Shown one piece after another: positions 46,943 through 54,893 of a DNA stretch of 64,000 nucleotides. How positions within the stretch are numbered: the first letter of the stretch is position 1; the number at the start of each line of letters is the position of its first letter. Under the pieces are notes generated by a model. It was not told the DNA's origin, searched no databases, and worked only from the letters and a program-made list of their open reading frames with translations. This stretch comes from a virus: IMG/VR virus record IMGVR_UViG_3300035670_000190, positions 1 to 64,000 of that record. One strand, given 5' to 3'. The position numbers were made by a program, and so were the translations under genes.

Positions 46943-47953
46943 ATGAAACTACATGTACTAGCAAACCCAAGAAATCCCACTGGTCTCATGAATCGCGTTG
47001 ATCCCTTTGCGGTTCATGCTTACAAATACATCGATCAACTTCGAACTCGATTCGAAGTAATTCACTACGGCATTCCTGGCGCGCAGGTAAATTGCGAACA
47101 TGTTGATTTGCCCATAAAAACTCCTCCTGATAAAGAACAATTAGAAAAGTTTGCAAGACTTGCAGGAGAAGAAATTCGCAAGAGAAAGAATCCAGGAGAT
47201 ATTATCGCATGTTTCTTCGGTCTTGAGAATAAACTTGCTTGTGATATGAATCCAGATTGTATTCCCGTTGAACCTTCTATCGGTTATAGAGCCAATGGAA
47301 TCTTTGCTCCTTATCGAGTCTTCACTTCTTATGCTCAAATGCATATGTTTTACGGTGAACGAGGAATGCTCATGAATCCTTCTTGGTTCGATGAAGTAAT
47401 TCCCAATCCATTTACAGTGAGTGAATTTGAATTTTCAGAAAAAAAAGAAGATTTCTTTTTATTTTTTGGTCGAGTCATTGAAGAGAAAGGTATTCACTTA
47501 GCCATTCAAGCTACAGAAAAACTCGGAGTTAAATTAGTAGTCGCAGGTCCTGGAAGTTTATCCTCTCTTGGATATAAACAAACACCAAATCATGTTGAGT
47601 GTATTGGTCCTGCTGATGCTGAGGCTAGAAAAGATTTAATGAAACGCGCAAAAGGTTTGTTAGGATTAACATACTATGTTGAACCATTCGGAAATATGAC
47701 CATTGAAGCGAATTTAAGTGGAACTCCAGCCATTACAACTGACTGGGGTGGATTCACTGAGACTGTTATTGAAGGTAAAACTGGATATCGAGTTAGAAAC
47801 TTTCGGGAATTGATTGACGCAATGAAAAATATTGAATCAATTAAACCCATAGATTGTCGTAATCATGGGTTAAATTATTCTGATGAAGCTGTGCATGATC
47901 GTCATTATGAATATATACTTCGCGTGAAAAGGAATGGCTTTTATGACGAGTAA
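46943..47953 (+). CDS. GT-B glycosyltransferase (GT4-like)
   Basis: A 336-residue protein; ATG at 46943 preferred over TTG at 46937. The C-terminal half shows the GT-B retaining glycosyltransferase pattern: FFLFFGRVIEEKGIHLAIQA (about 172-190), LVVAGPG, and EPFGNMTIEANLSGTPAITT, in which Glu247 and Glu255 match the E-x7-E motif of GT4 enzymes. GT4 enzymes move sugars from nucleotide-sugar donors to lipids, polysaccharides or proteins. No signal peptide or membrane segment is seen, so it should act in the cytoplasm. It is the first of five genes that look like a surface- or fibre-modification cassette. Lack of a clear ribosome site is unusual here. Confidence 0.85.
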   Translation: MKLHVLANPRNPTGLMNRVDPFAVHAYKYIDQLRTRFEVIHYGIPGAQVNCEHVDLPIKTPPDKEQLEKFARLAGEEIRKRKNPGDIIACFFGLENKLACDMNPDCIPVEPSIGYRANGIFAPYRVFTSYAQMHMFYGERGMLMNPSWFDEVIPNPFTVSEFEFSEKKEDFFLFFGRVIEEKGIHLAIQATEKLGVKLVVAGPGSLSSLGYKQTPNHVECIGPADAEARKDLMKRAKGLLGLTYYVEPFGNMTIEANLSGTPAITTDWGGFTETVIEGKTGYRVRNFRELIDAMKNIESIKPIDCRNHGLNYSDEAVHDRHYEYILRVKRNGFYDE

Positions 47954-48698
47954 ATTGTTTATAGTTGGATCTTCCATTCAAACGAGAAGCAATAGACTTA
48001 CATATAGCAAAGTGAGAACTATTTTTTCGAGAGAAGAACGATTACGTCAGACGATTTTCACAATCAATTCAATCACAAATGCTTTCCCTGATAGCAAAAT
48101 AGTTCTTGTTGATTCCTCAGATGATACTAAAGACATCGAAATTTCATTTAAATATTTCAAAAATGTAGAATTTATCGCATTAAAAGAATTATCAGGCGAA
48201 GCTCATGAAATTGTTAACACTCATAAAAATAAAAGTTTATGTGAGTCTTTGCTATTAAATACATATTATACTCAATACAAAAAATACATAAAAGAATTTG
48301 ATTTTGTAGTAAAGGCATGTGGTCGGTATTTTTACTTCGACATGCTAGATTCTTTCTTTACAGAAGAAAATAAAGATAAAATATTTTTTAAAAAACCATT
48401 AAAATTTAAATGGAACGATACTTGGAATTATCAATATATTGACGCAAGAGAAACTCAAAAAGACGATTTTATCCGTCAATACTGTACAGTGTTATATGGG
48501 TTCGGTTCTTCTCATTTACATAAATTTATAGATATGAATGAAGCGATTGTACATCTCATTTCTTATCCTCAGATGAGTCACTTTGATGTTGAAACTCTTT
48601 CTTACTATATGACTCGACCGTTTCAATCTCAAATAATTGAAACCGATTGGCGCGTTTGCGGCTGGGATGGCACTAGCGGAAAATTTATGTTTTATTAA
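47943..48698 (+). CDS. Glycosyltransferase-like protein of unknown specificity
   Basis: A 251-residue protein. I chose the ATG at 47943, with AAAGGA nine bases upstream, over the ATG at 47934 that touches the same site. It overlaps the previous gene by 11 bases. The N-terminal part (TYSKVRTIFSREERLRQTIF, then NAFPDSKIVLVDSSDD) looks like the start of a Rossmann-type GT-A fold, as in phage proteins annotated as predicted glycosyltransferases. A conserved-looking VVKACGRYFYFDM and a C-terminal ETDWRVCGWDGTSG follow. A canonical DxD is not obvious; the VDSSDD segment is the best candidate. Activity is uncertain. Confidence 0.6.
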   Translation: MTSKLFIVGSSIQTRSNRLTYSKVRTIFSREERLRQTIFTINSITNAFPDSKIVLVDSSDDTKDIEISFKYFKNVEFIALKELSGEAHEIVNTHKNKSLCESLLLNTYYTQYKKYIKEFDFVVKACGRYFYFDMLDSFFTEENKDKIFFKKPLKFKWNDTWNYQYIDARETQKDDFIRQYCTVLYGFGSSHLHKFIDMNEAIVHLISYPQMSHFDVETLSYYMTRPFQSQIIETDWRVCGWDGTSGKFMFY

Positions 48699-48710
48699 AA
48701 GAGAGCAAGA

Positions 48711-49268
48711 ATGAAAACTACTGTGATCATAACTGACAACTTTTACCAAAATCCAGATAATATTCGGAATTATGCATTAAGTTTACCGTTTGAAGTATCG
48801 GGGAATTATCCAGGGAAAAGAACTGTACCCTATCTTCCCGTGGATGTTAAGGATACAATTCAATTTATAGTGCAAAATGCAGGTGGCAAAATAACTGAAT
48901 GGTTTGAAAGTTCTGGGTACACTGGAGCGTTTCAAATTTGCACTGCAAAAGACCGTACATGGATTCATTCTGATGAATATAATACTTGGGCTGGTGTGTG
49001 TTATTTGACTCCAAATGCGCCTCTTTCTTCAGGCACTAGTTTATATCGATATAAAGAAACTAATGAATGGGAAAGAAAAGATCATAGTGTTCCTTATTAT
49101 GATGGATATGATTACACTAAATGGGATAAAACAGACTATATTGCGAACAAATACAATAGACTTGTTTTGTATAGAGGCAATATTTACCATGCATCATTAG
49201 ACTATTTCGGCGATAGTCTAGAAAATGGTAGATTATTTCAAACATTTTTCTTTAATACAGAATATTAA
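48711..49268 (+). CDS. 2OG-Fe(II) oxygenase-like protein (DUF6445-like)
   Basis: A 185-residue protein with an AGAGAG ribosome site. It shows the double-stranded beta-helix dioxygenase metal-site layout: His86-x-Asp88 in TWIHSDEYNTWAGVCYLTP, a distal His160 in LYRGNIYHASLDYFG, and Arg174 in RLFQTFFF that could bind 2-oxoglutarate. Such enzymes hydroxylate protein side chains, sugars, nucleobases or small molecules. The closest pattern I know is the DUF6445 group, common in aquatic phages. It is stop/start coupled (TAATG) to a second oxygenase-like gene. The substrate cannot be read from the sequence. Confidence 0.68.
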   Translation: MKTTVIITDNFYQNPDNIRNYALSLPFEVSGNYPGKRTVPYLPVDVKDTIQFIVQNAGGKITEWFESSGYTGAFQICTAKDRTWIHSDEYNTWAGVCYLTPNAPLSSGTSLYRYKETNEWERKDHSVPYYDGYDYTKWDKTDYIANKYNRLVLYRGNIYHASLDYFGDSLENGRLFQTFFFNTEY

Positions 49269-49774
49269 TGAATCTGATTCCCAATTTTTTAGAAGAAAAC
49301 GTAATCCAACAAATTTTGGATTACTATGAAAGTAAAAAATGTACTGCTTCATTTGAAGTTGCAGAACATGGAAGATGGGTTAAAGATCTGTATACAGGAA
49401 ATATGGGCTCTGTTTATATCTTACCTCTTGAGAATTTTAGAAATTACTTTACTCAAAAATTTAGTTCAATTTTCCCAGAATATAGGATCAGTACAATTTA
49501 TATGCATATCTGGAACATCGGCAGTCATATCAACTGGCACACGGACGGCGATGAAAACAGAGCTGCAGCGACAATTTATCTAAATGAATTATGGGATCCT
49601 AACTGGGGTGGACTGTTTTTATTCGACAATAATGGACATGCTAGTTGGTTCAATCCACAATATAACGGGTGCGCTTATTTTAAAAGCCCAATGTGGCATA
49701 GTGTTACAATGATCAATCGTAATGCTCAATATCCTAGATTGAGTGTTCAATTATTTTTTGATAAGAGCTTATAA
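49268..49774 (+). CDS. 2OG-Fe(II) oxygenase, prolyl-hydroxylase-like
   Basis: A 168-residue protein with a clear 2OG-Fe(II) dioxygenase signature: His91-x-Asp93 in IGSHINWHTDGDENRAAATI, WGGLFLFD (the strand that usually carries GGEL/GGxF), distal His144 in KSPMWHSVTMIN and Arg157 in PRLSVQLFF for the 2-oxoglutarate carboxylate. This matches the prolyl 4-hydroxylase-like superfamily. The gene is coupled to its neighbours on both sides by TAATG overlaps. Its nearness to some 900 Gly-Pro-X triplets makes fibre hydroxylation a tempting idea. However, the stalk prolines sit in the X position, not the Y position used by classical collagen prolyl 4-hydroxylase. Confidence 0.8.
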   Translation: MNLIPNFLEENVIQQILDYYESKKCTASFEVAEHGRWVKDLYTGNMGSVYILPLENFRNYFTQKFSSIFPEYRISTIYMHIWNIGSHINWHTDGDENRAAATIYLNELWDPNWGGLFLFDNNGHASWFNPQYNGCAYFKSPMWHSVTMINRNAQYPRLSVQLFFDKSL

Positions 49775-50523
49775 TGAAAATTTTACATGTAATTTTTTCT
49801 ACTAATCGATTAAAGTATCTAACTAAGACTCTTGAATCCCACAAATACTTAGATTATGGAAACCATGAAGTCACCAAACTCATCATCGATGATTATCCCA
49901 AGACTCGAAATGATGCGATATTTGAATTGCTTTGCAAAACGCACAAGATGCTACATTGGCTACATAAAGAAAATTTGGGGTTATCAGTAACGTGGACTCA
50001 ATTTTTTAGTTATCTGAAAAATCAAAGTTACGATTATATTCTACACCAAGAAGATGACGTCGTTCTACTTGAGTCCATTAAGATTGATGACATGATCGAA
50101 TGCTTAGAATCAGATAATAAAATCGCTTCAGTTGTTCTTCAACGTCAACCTTGGTATTTTCATGAAACTGAATCGGTGATCGAAGAGACTGATATACCAT
50201 TCAAGAATTATTTTTATAGAAAAAATAACAAAACCTTCCCAATCATTTTTAGTTTGTACAAACGTTCGATCATCGAATACCCATTTATAGATTATTGGAA
50301 ATTTAATCTAAATGAAGGTATGATCATGGTCTATTTGGATCATTTTCATCAAATGTACTCGGTTAATCTTAAAAATTCACTTGGAAAACACATCATAGAA
50401 CATATAGGCGAGGAAACTATCGGAAAAAGAATCCTCCCAGGAGAACCTAGATGGGAAAATTTCGCTCATATGCACCCAGATCGAGTCTATAGTTCTCGTG
50501 ATGGGAGTTTAATTAGAGATTAA
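49774..50523 (+). CDS. GT-A glycosyltransferase (family 2-like)
   Basis: A 249-residue protein. The fold signature is HVIFSTNRLKYLTKTLESHK at the N-terminus, VTKLIIDDYPKTRND around residues 33-47, and YDYILHQEDDVVLLESI, where Glu93-Asp94-Asp95 is the probable metal-binding DxD-type motif. The C-terminal part (PFIDYWKFNLNEGMIMVYLD, GEPRWENFAHMHPD) likely forms the acceptor site. It would transfer a sugar from a nucleotide donor in the cytoplasm. It closes the five-gene cassette and overlaps the preceding oxygenase gene by one base. The acceptor (fibre protein or host surface glycan precursor) is unknown. Confidence 0.78.
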   Translation: MKILHVIFSTNRLKYLTKTLESHKYLDYGNHEVTKLIIDDYPKTRNDAIFELLCKTHKMLHWLHKENLGLSVTWTQFFSYLKNQSYDYILHQEDDVVLLESIKIDDMIECLESDNKIASVVLQRQPWYFHETESVIEETDIPFKNYFYRKNNKTFPIIFSLYKRSIIEYPFIDYWKFNLNEGMIMVYLDHFHQMYSVNLKNSLGKHIIEHIGEETIGKRILPGEPRWENFAHMHPDRVYSSRDGSLIRD

Positions 50524-50530
50524 CTAAATA
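50523..50530 (+). promoter_or_regulatory. Probable late promoter (ACTAAATA)
   Basis: ACTAAATA overlaps the stop region of the glycosyltransferase gene, 30 bases before the ATG at 50561. The CTAAATA form also occurs before gp18 and gp67 here, and is a known variant in marine T4-like phages. Confidence 0.55.
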
Positions 50531-50560
50531 GGTATTAACAGGTAAATATATGGAATTTTG

Positions 50561-51193
50561 ATGCCAGTACCTACAATACCGAGCGCAATTTCAGCTTCTT
50601 CAATTCAAACTGAGTTTGACGGATCCAATCCGATCTCACTCAGTGAATATTATTCAGGTTCTGGGTTAGTTCCTTCCGGAACTGCAAATGCTACCAGTGT
50701 TTTAATTCCATCTTCAGGAAATCCTCTTAGATTTTCTAATTTTTCTGGAGCGCAGAAAATTGCATCTTCAACTGCGGCATTCACTGTAGGGTTTAGTAAT
50801 TTAGGCAGTGCATTCGCCACAATGTATGGCTACAATTTTGTATTCAGTCCATCATTTCCAATTGGTAGCATGAGTCCAACTGCGACCATAGGATCTAGAA
50901 CGGTTGTACGTTTATATGACAGTTATGTTTTTGGCGGACATCAAGCTGTTGTGTTTTCAGTAAATGGGAATCAAACTGGATCTTGGTGGAATACTATACA
51001 ATGGACACATGGAACAACAGGCTATTCGGTTACGGTAAATAGATCTGCAGCCAACCCAAGCGAACAATTAGGGGTTTATGAAAGTTCTCCGAATATTACA
51101 AGCTGGTATTTGTTTGGAACAACATTATTAATGAAAAATGCTTCCACTATTACTCCTGCTGGCGAATCAGGCACCATTGTAATTACTGCATAA
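50561..51193 (+). CDS. Virion-type protein with ISLSEYY/FSNFSGA motif
   Basis: A 210-residue protein; ATG at 50561 preferred over TTG at 50558. The first 65 residues (ISASSIQTEFDGSNPISLSE, then LRFSNFSGAQK) form a motif pair I have seen in many marine phage structural proteins (IxLSEYY ... IxFSNFxGA), often at the start of tail or neck-adjacent proteins. The rest is a Ser/Thr/Gly-rich beta domain containing GNQTGSWWNTIQWTHGTTGY and GTIVITA at the end. It is probably a virion decoration or fibre-related protein. It begins the operon that leads into the neck genes. Confidence 0.65.
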   Translation: MPVPTIPSAISASSIQTEFDGSNPISLSEYYSGSGLVPSGTANATSVLIPSSGNPLRFSNFSGAQKIASSTAAFTVGFSNLGSAFATMYGYNFVFSPSFPIGSMSPTATIGSRTVVRLYDSYVFGGHQAVVFSVNGNQTGSWWNTIQWTHGTTGYSVTVNRSAANPSEQLGVYESSPNITSWYLFGTTLLMKNASTITPAGESGTIVITA

Positions 51194-51206
51194 CGAGTAC
51201 TCATTT

Positions 51207-51824
51207 ATGACAACTTCAACATCGCTTATACCTCAAATAAAAAACAGCACTAGTATCCAAATAAACGAGGATTTTAATGTTTCTTTTGTAACATTTGTTG
51301 ATAATTCTCAGTTTTATAGATCTAAAAATTTTCAACAATTGTTTATTGAAAAACAATTTTTAGCTCCAAGTAAAAATAGAGTGCTTTCTGCCGCATATGA
51401 AAATAATGTTGAATTTGGATGTTATGAAACACTATATGTTTGTATTGGAGGAAACGCTGAGCACGTGATGTCTTCTTCTAACAATGTCAATTATAGTGTT
51501 GATTGGAATTTCGGCGATCATAATTTAGAAAATGGTTCAGGATATTTGCCTAAAAAAGAAAATACGCTAATTTGCAACAACAATTTTACATTGTGCACTC
51601 TTTATCCAACCTTCAATAAGACTAATACTAGAATATATAACTTTGAGATTTTGAAAGAAGATACAACCTTAAATAAAAATATCAACTTTGCGCATGTTGC
51701 ATATGGTGCAGTGAGCATAGGCGACCAAGTTTACACGCAGCAAGCAAACATTTTCAATTTAACCGAAAACACAAGATTATCATTCGCTGGTGAAAGTATT
51801 GTGATTTTAGGTTATACAATTTAA
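51207..51824 (+). CDS. Protein of unknown function upstream of gp13
   Basis: A 205-residue protein, ATG 13 bases after the preceding stop. It is rich in Asn, Phe and beta strands (FNVSFVTFVDNSQFYRSKNF, YSVDWNFGDHNLENGSGYLP, ending TRLSFAGESIVILGYTI). No family is recognised and no catalytic pattern is visible. Its position between a virion-type protein and the neck genes suggests a structural role. Composition is like its neighbours, with no sign of recent acquisition. Confidence 0.55.
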   Translation: MTTSTSLIPQIKNSTSIQINEDFNVSFVTFVDNSQFYRSKNFQQLFIEKQFLAPSKNRVLSAAYENNVEFGCYETLYVCIGGNAEHVMSSSNNVNYSVDWNFGDHNLENGSGYLPKKENTLICNNNFTLCTLYPTFNKTNTRIYNFEILKEDTTLNKNINFAHVAYGAVSIGDQVYTQQANIFNLTENTRLSFAGESIVILGYTI

Positions 51825-51836
51825 TAGGGTCTATAA

Positions 51837-52598
51837 ATGGCATCACCAGCTTCAAGAACACAATTAAAAGATTACTGTCTAAGAAAATTGGGATTTCCTG
51901 TAATTGACATTAATCTCGACGACGATCAGGTTGAAGACAGAGTTGATGATGCGTTGCAAAAATTTAGAGAATATAGCTATGATGGTACAGAAGAAATTTA
52001 TCTTGCTCATCAGGTAACTGCGAATAACATTACCGATGGATATATCGATGTTTCCGATAATATTAGCGGGATAGCTAGAGTTTTACCTATTAGTGGTAGC
52101 AGTATTAGTTCTAATGCTTCGCAAGGATTTAATATTTTTGATATCAACTATCAAATTCGTTTGAACGATTTTTATAATCTTCTTTCAAGTTCTTACACCT
52201 ACTATGTGATCGCACGTCAGCATCTTTCTATGCTAGATATGATTGTAACGGGCGAATTACCATTTACCTTTAACAAAAAAACTAGCCGAGTATACATTCA
52301 AATGGATTGGGCTGGGAGATTAGATGCTGATCAATATGTGGTGTTTCAAGCAAATAGAATTGTAGATGAAAGCACATATAGCAAGGTATTTAATGATATT
52401 TGGTTAAAGTCATATACAACTGCATTAATTAAACGTCAATGGGGCTCAAATTTGACCAAATATGCAAATTATACACTTCCAGGTGGTTTGGTAGTAAATG
52501 GTGAAAAAATTTATACTGATGCGGTAGAAGAAATTGAAAAATTAGAAGTTGAATTACGTGACACATATGAAATGCCACCTCAAATGATTGTGGGATAA
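51837..52598 (+). CDS. gp13: Neck protein gp13
   Basis: A 253-residue protein (T4 gp13 is 309). Family features are the N-terminal helix SRTQLKDYCLRKLGFPVIDI, an acidic segment DDDQVEDRVDDALQKFREYS, a central YTYYVIARQHLSMLDMIVTG, and the C-terminal WGSNLTKYANYTLPGGLVVN followed by a helical tail. In T4, gp13 joins gp14 in the neck ring that closes the filled head and accepts the tail. The gp13-gp14-gp15-gp16-gp17 order is intact here. The stop is six bases before the gp14 ATG. Confidence 0.9.
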   Translation: MASPASRTQLKDYCLRKLGFPVIDINLDDDQVEDRVDDALQKFREYSYDGTEEIYLAHQVTANNITDGYIDVSDNISGIARVLPISGSSISSNASQGFNIFDINYQIRLNDFYNLLSSSYTYYVIARQHLSMLDMIVTGELPFTFNKKTSRVYIQMDWAGRLDADQYVVFQANRIVDESTYSKVFNDIWLKSYTTALIKRQWGSNLTKYANYTLPGGLVVNGEKIYTDAVEEIEKLEVELRDTYEMPPQMIVG

Positions 52599-52604
52599 AA
52601 ACTA

Positions 52605-53471
52605 ATGGCAACATCAGTATATTTTAATAATCAAGGTGCACTAAAAGAACAATTTCTTATAGAAGACTTGATTATAGAATCAATTAAAAACCATGGAATA
52701 GATGTATATTACATCCCACGCTCTTCTAGATCTTCAGTAGATGAGCTGTATGGTGATGATCCAGTTAAATCCTTTGATACTGCATTTTTGGTAGAGATGT
52801 ATTTGGAAACTTTTGAAGACTTCGAAGGTAATCAAGAATTTTTCTCTAAATTTGGTCTTGAAATTCAAAAGTCTGGACGCGTGGCGATTGCTAGAAGAAC
52901 ATTTCAAAAATATATCTCCAGCGAGGAAAGAAATTCTCCCAAAGAAGGTGATTTAATTTATCTCCCAGTACAGCAAAAATTAATGGAAATTAAATTTGTA
53001 GAAGAAGAAAAAAACTTTTTCCAAGCAGGTAAAGTTGCACCATATATGTACGTGTTATCTATAGAAGCATTTAAATACAATGGTGAATTTTTCAATACTG
53101 GAATGTCTGAAGTTGACGATATTCAAAATGTTGAGTCTTTTGCTGTTTCTTTTACTATGAATTCAGGTGGAACAGGAACGTACGAAATAGATGAACAAGT
53201 ATATCAAGGATCATCGCTTGCTAATGCAACTGCTGCTGCATATGTTATTAGTTGGGATCTACCTAGCCTCACCTTAAAATTGCGTAACATAAAGGGCATA
53301 TTAGCATCCAATGAAGCAATCAAAGGTGTAAATTCCAACGCTAACTGGAGCATGTTAAGCGGAAATACTCAAGAAGACTCAAATGATTTATTTGATGACA
53401 ATGTGCGTATAGAAACAGAAGCTGATAATTTCCTCGATTTTAGTGAAGGCAATCCTTTCGGTGAACCTTAA
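52605..53471 (+). CDS. gp14: Neck protein gp14
   Basis: A 288-residue protein (T4 gp14 is 256). Typical features are the N-terminus VYFNNQGALKEQFLIEDLII, the YYIPRSSRSSVDELYGDDPV segment, and FFSKFGLEIQKSGRVAIARR followed by PKEGDLIYLPVQQKL. These follow the gp14 neck-protein pattern. Residues about 192-249 hold an extra EQVYQGSSLANATAAAYVIS module that recurs in gp7, gp8 and gp15, and accounts for the additional length. gp14 forms the neck ring with gp13. Its last base is the first base of the gp15 ATG (TAATG coupling). Confidence 0.9.
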   Translation: MATSVYFNNQGALKEQFLIEDLIIESIKNHGIDVYYIPRSSRSSVDELYGDDPVKSFDTAFLVEMYLETFEDFEGNQEFFSKFGLEIQKSGRVAIARRTFQKYISSEERNSPKEGDLIYLPVQQKLMEIKFVEEEKNFFQAGKVAPYMYVLSIEAFKYNGEFFNTGMSEVDDIQNVESFAVSFTMNSGGTGTYEIDEQVYQGSSLANATAAAYVISWDLPSLTLKLRNIKGILASNEAIKGVNSNANWSMLSGNTQEDSNDLFDDNVRIETEADNFLDFSEGNPFGEP

Positions 53472-54472
53472 TGTTATCAAGTCAACATTTTTATCATAGA
53501 ACTATTCGTAAAATGGTTGTTGCGTTTGGAACCATTTTCAATAACATCAAATTGGTACGATATAATAAAGCAGGCACTGTAGAAATAGAAAGAGTAACAG
53601 TACCATTATCTTATGCGCAAAAAGAAAAATTTTATGCACGTATTACTCAAGACCCCAATTTAGCTCAGCCAGTTCAAATTAATTTACCGAGAATGAGTTT
53701 TGAGTTAGATTCTATTTCATATGACCCTTTGAGAAAAACTAGCAATTATAATGAAACGTATACACCAAATAATTCTACTTCAGTAAAATCTTATCGAGCT
53801 GTTCCATATAATTTTGATTTTAGTTTAAACATATATGTTCGCAACGTAGAAGATGGAACACAAATAGTAGAGCAAATTTTACCATATTTTAATCCCGATT
53901 TAACAATTACGGGCGATCTTTTGGGGTTTGGTAAAAATATAGATCTTCCTATAATTTTACAATCGATTAATTCTACAGTAAATTCTGAGGGATTGCCAGA
54001 TCCCACTCGTATGATAATTTGGACATTAACATTTACATTAAAAGGTTTTATGTTTGGTCCAGTTGCAAACGCCAATATTATACGAACCGCTACAGCCAAC
54101 ACATATGATAGCACATTTAATCTCTCTGGTACTAGAGAATTTACTCTAGATGGTTCTACTGGAAATGGAATATTTAAATTTGGCGAATTGATTTATGAGG
54201 GTAAAACACTTGCAAGTGCAAATGCTACTGCGTTTGTAGAATCTTGGACACCTAGCTCTAACACTTTATTGGTAGTAGATACCAATGGAGTTTTCAACAC
54301 AGGAAAATATATTTTTGGCGCTGTTTCTAACGCAGCCTACAATTTAGTTTCTAGCGCAGAAGTTGCAGGTCAATTAAATAACATAGTAATTACTCCTGAC
54401 CCACTAAGTGCTAATGTTAGCACGGCATTTGGGTTTGACACTACAATTGAAGAAGCTCCAAATATAACATAG
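53471..54472 (+). CDS. gp15: Tail completion/sheath stabiliser gp15
   Basis: A 333-residue protein (T4 gp15 is 272). The start at 53471 is supported by alignment in mind with the T4 N-terminus: FYHRTIRKMVVAFGTIFNNI parallels FYNSSFRRYATLMGDLFSNI. Other shared features are VPLSYAQKEKFYARI, NLPRMSFELDSISYD, DGTQIVEQILPYFNPDLTIT (T4: FQIVEQILPYFQP) and the RMIIWTLTFTLKGFMFGPV core. A LIYEGKTLASANATAF module near residues 234-293 is an insertion relative to T4. gp15 caps the contractile sheath and tube and connects the tail to the neck. Confidence 0.93.
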   Translation: MLSSQHFYHRTIRKMVVAFGTIFNNIKLVRYNKAGTVEIERVTVPLSYAQKEKFYARITQDPNLAQPVQINLPRMSFELDSISYDPLRKTSNYNETYTPNNSTSVKSYRAVPYNFDFSLNIYVRNVEDGTQIVEQILPYFNPDLTITGDLLGFGKNIDLPIILQSINSTVNSEGLPDPTRMIIWTLTFTLKGFMFGPVANANIIRTATANTYDSTFNLSGTREFTLDGSTGNGIFKFGELIYEGKTLASANATAFVESWTPSSNTLLVVDTNGVFNTGKYIFGAVSNAAYNLVSSAEVAGQLNNIVITPDPLSANVSTAFGFDTTIEEAPNIT

Positions 54473-54476
54473 TTTT

Positions 54477-54893
54477 ATGAGTGAAGTAGATAAAAATCTA
54501 GCAGAAATTTTAAATACAGATTATGTTCCTGCGGTGAAAGAAGATAGCAAACCAATCACCATTCATCAGGACGAATCTGTAGATCCAGACGCACATTATT
54601 CTCGTGCGAATTACTATAATCTAATCGAGAAAGGCAACGAGGCTCTTGATGGAATCCTAGACGTTGCTCGAGAGTCACAACATCCAAGAGCATACGAAGT
54701 TGCTGCAAACATGATCAAGAATCTCTCTGACGTCACAGAGAAACTTATGATTCTTCAGAAACAGCAGCAAGAATTAAAACCAAAAGAGCAGCAAACAACT
54801 CAAACTAATATTAATGTCGACAAAGCAGTGTTCGTTGGAAGCACAGCTGATCTATTGAAGAAGCTAAAGAATGAATCTAGTAGCGAGAGTTAA
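54477..54893 (+). CDS. gp16: Terminase small subunit gp16
   Basis: A 138-residue protein (T4 gp16 is 164). Features are an acidic N-terminus (NLAEILNTDYVPAVKED), a DPDAHYSRANYYNLIEKGNE segment, and a central coiled-coil pair (ALDGILDVARESQHPRAYEV, then NMIKNLSDVTEKLMILQKQQ) that matches the oligomerising helices of T4-type small terminases. The short tail contains VDKAVFVGSTADLLKKL. gp16 assembles into rings that recognise concatemeric DNA and stimulate the gp17 motor. Its 3' end overlaps the proposed gp17 start by 23 bases. Confidence 0.9.
   Translation: MSEVDKNLAEILNTDYVPAVKEDSKPITIHQDESVDPDAHYSRANYYNLIEKGNEALDGILDVARESQHPRAYEVAANMIKNLSDVTEKLMILQKQQQELKPKEQQTTQTNINVDKAVFVGSTADLLKKLKNESSSES

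Noticed and set aside
49268-49774. Classical collagen prolyl 4-hydroxylase acting on the stalks
   Set aside because: The enzyme fold is supported, but stalk Pro is in the X position and Y is mostly Gln, so the classical reaction has almost no substrate. A different target or X-position chemistry is needed.
51831-51838. TATAAATG just before gp13 as a late promoter
   Set aside because: It lacks the last A of the octamer and overlaps the gp13 ATG, leaving no leader or ribosome site.
54871-54893. Frameshift fusion of gp16 and gp17
   Set aside because: A 23-base overlap of two complete T4-type terminase genes; both have full-length features and no slippery sequence is evident.
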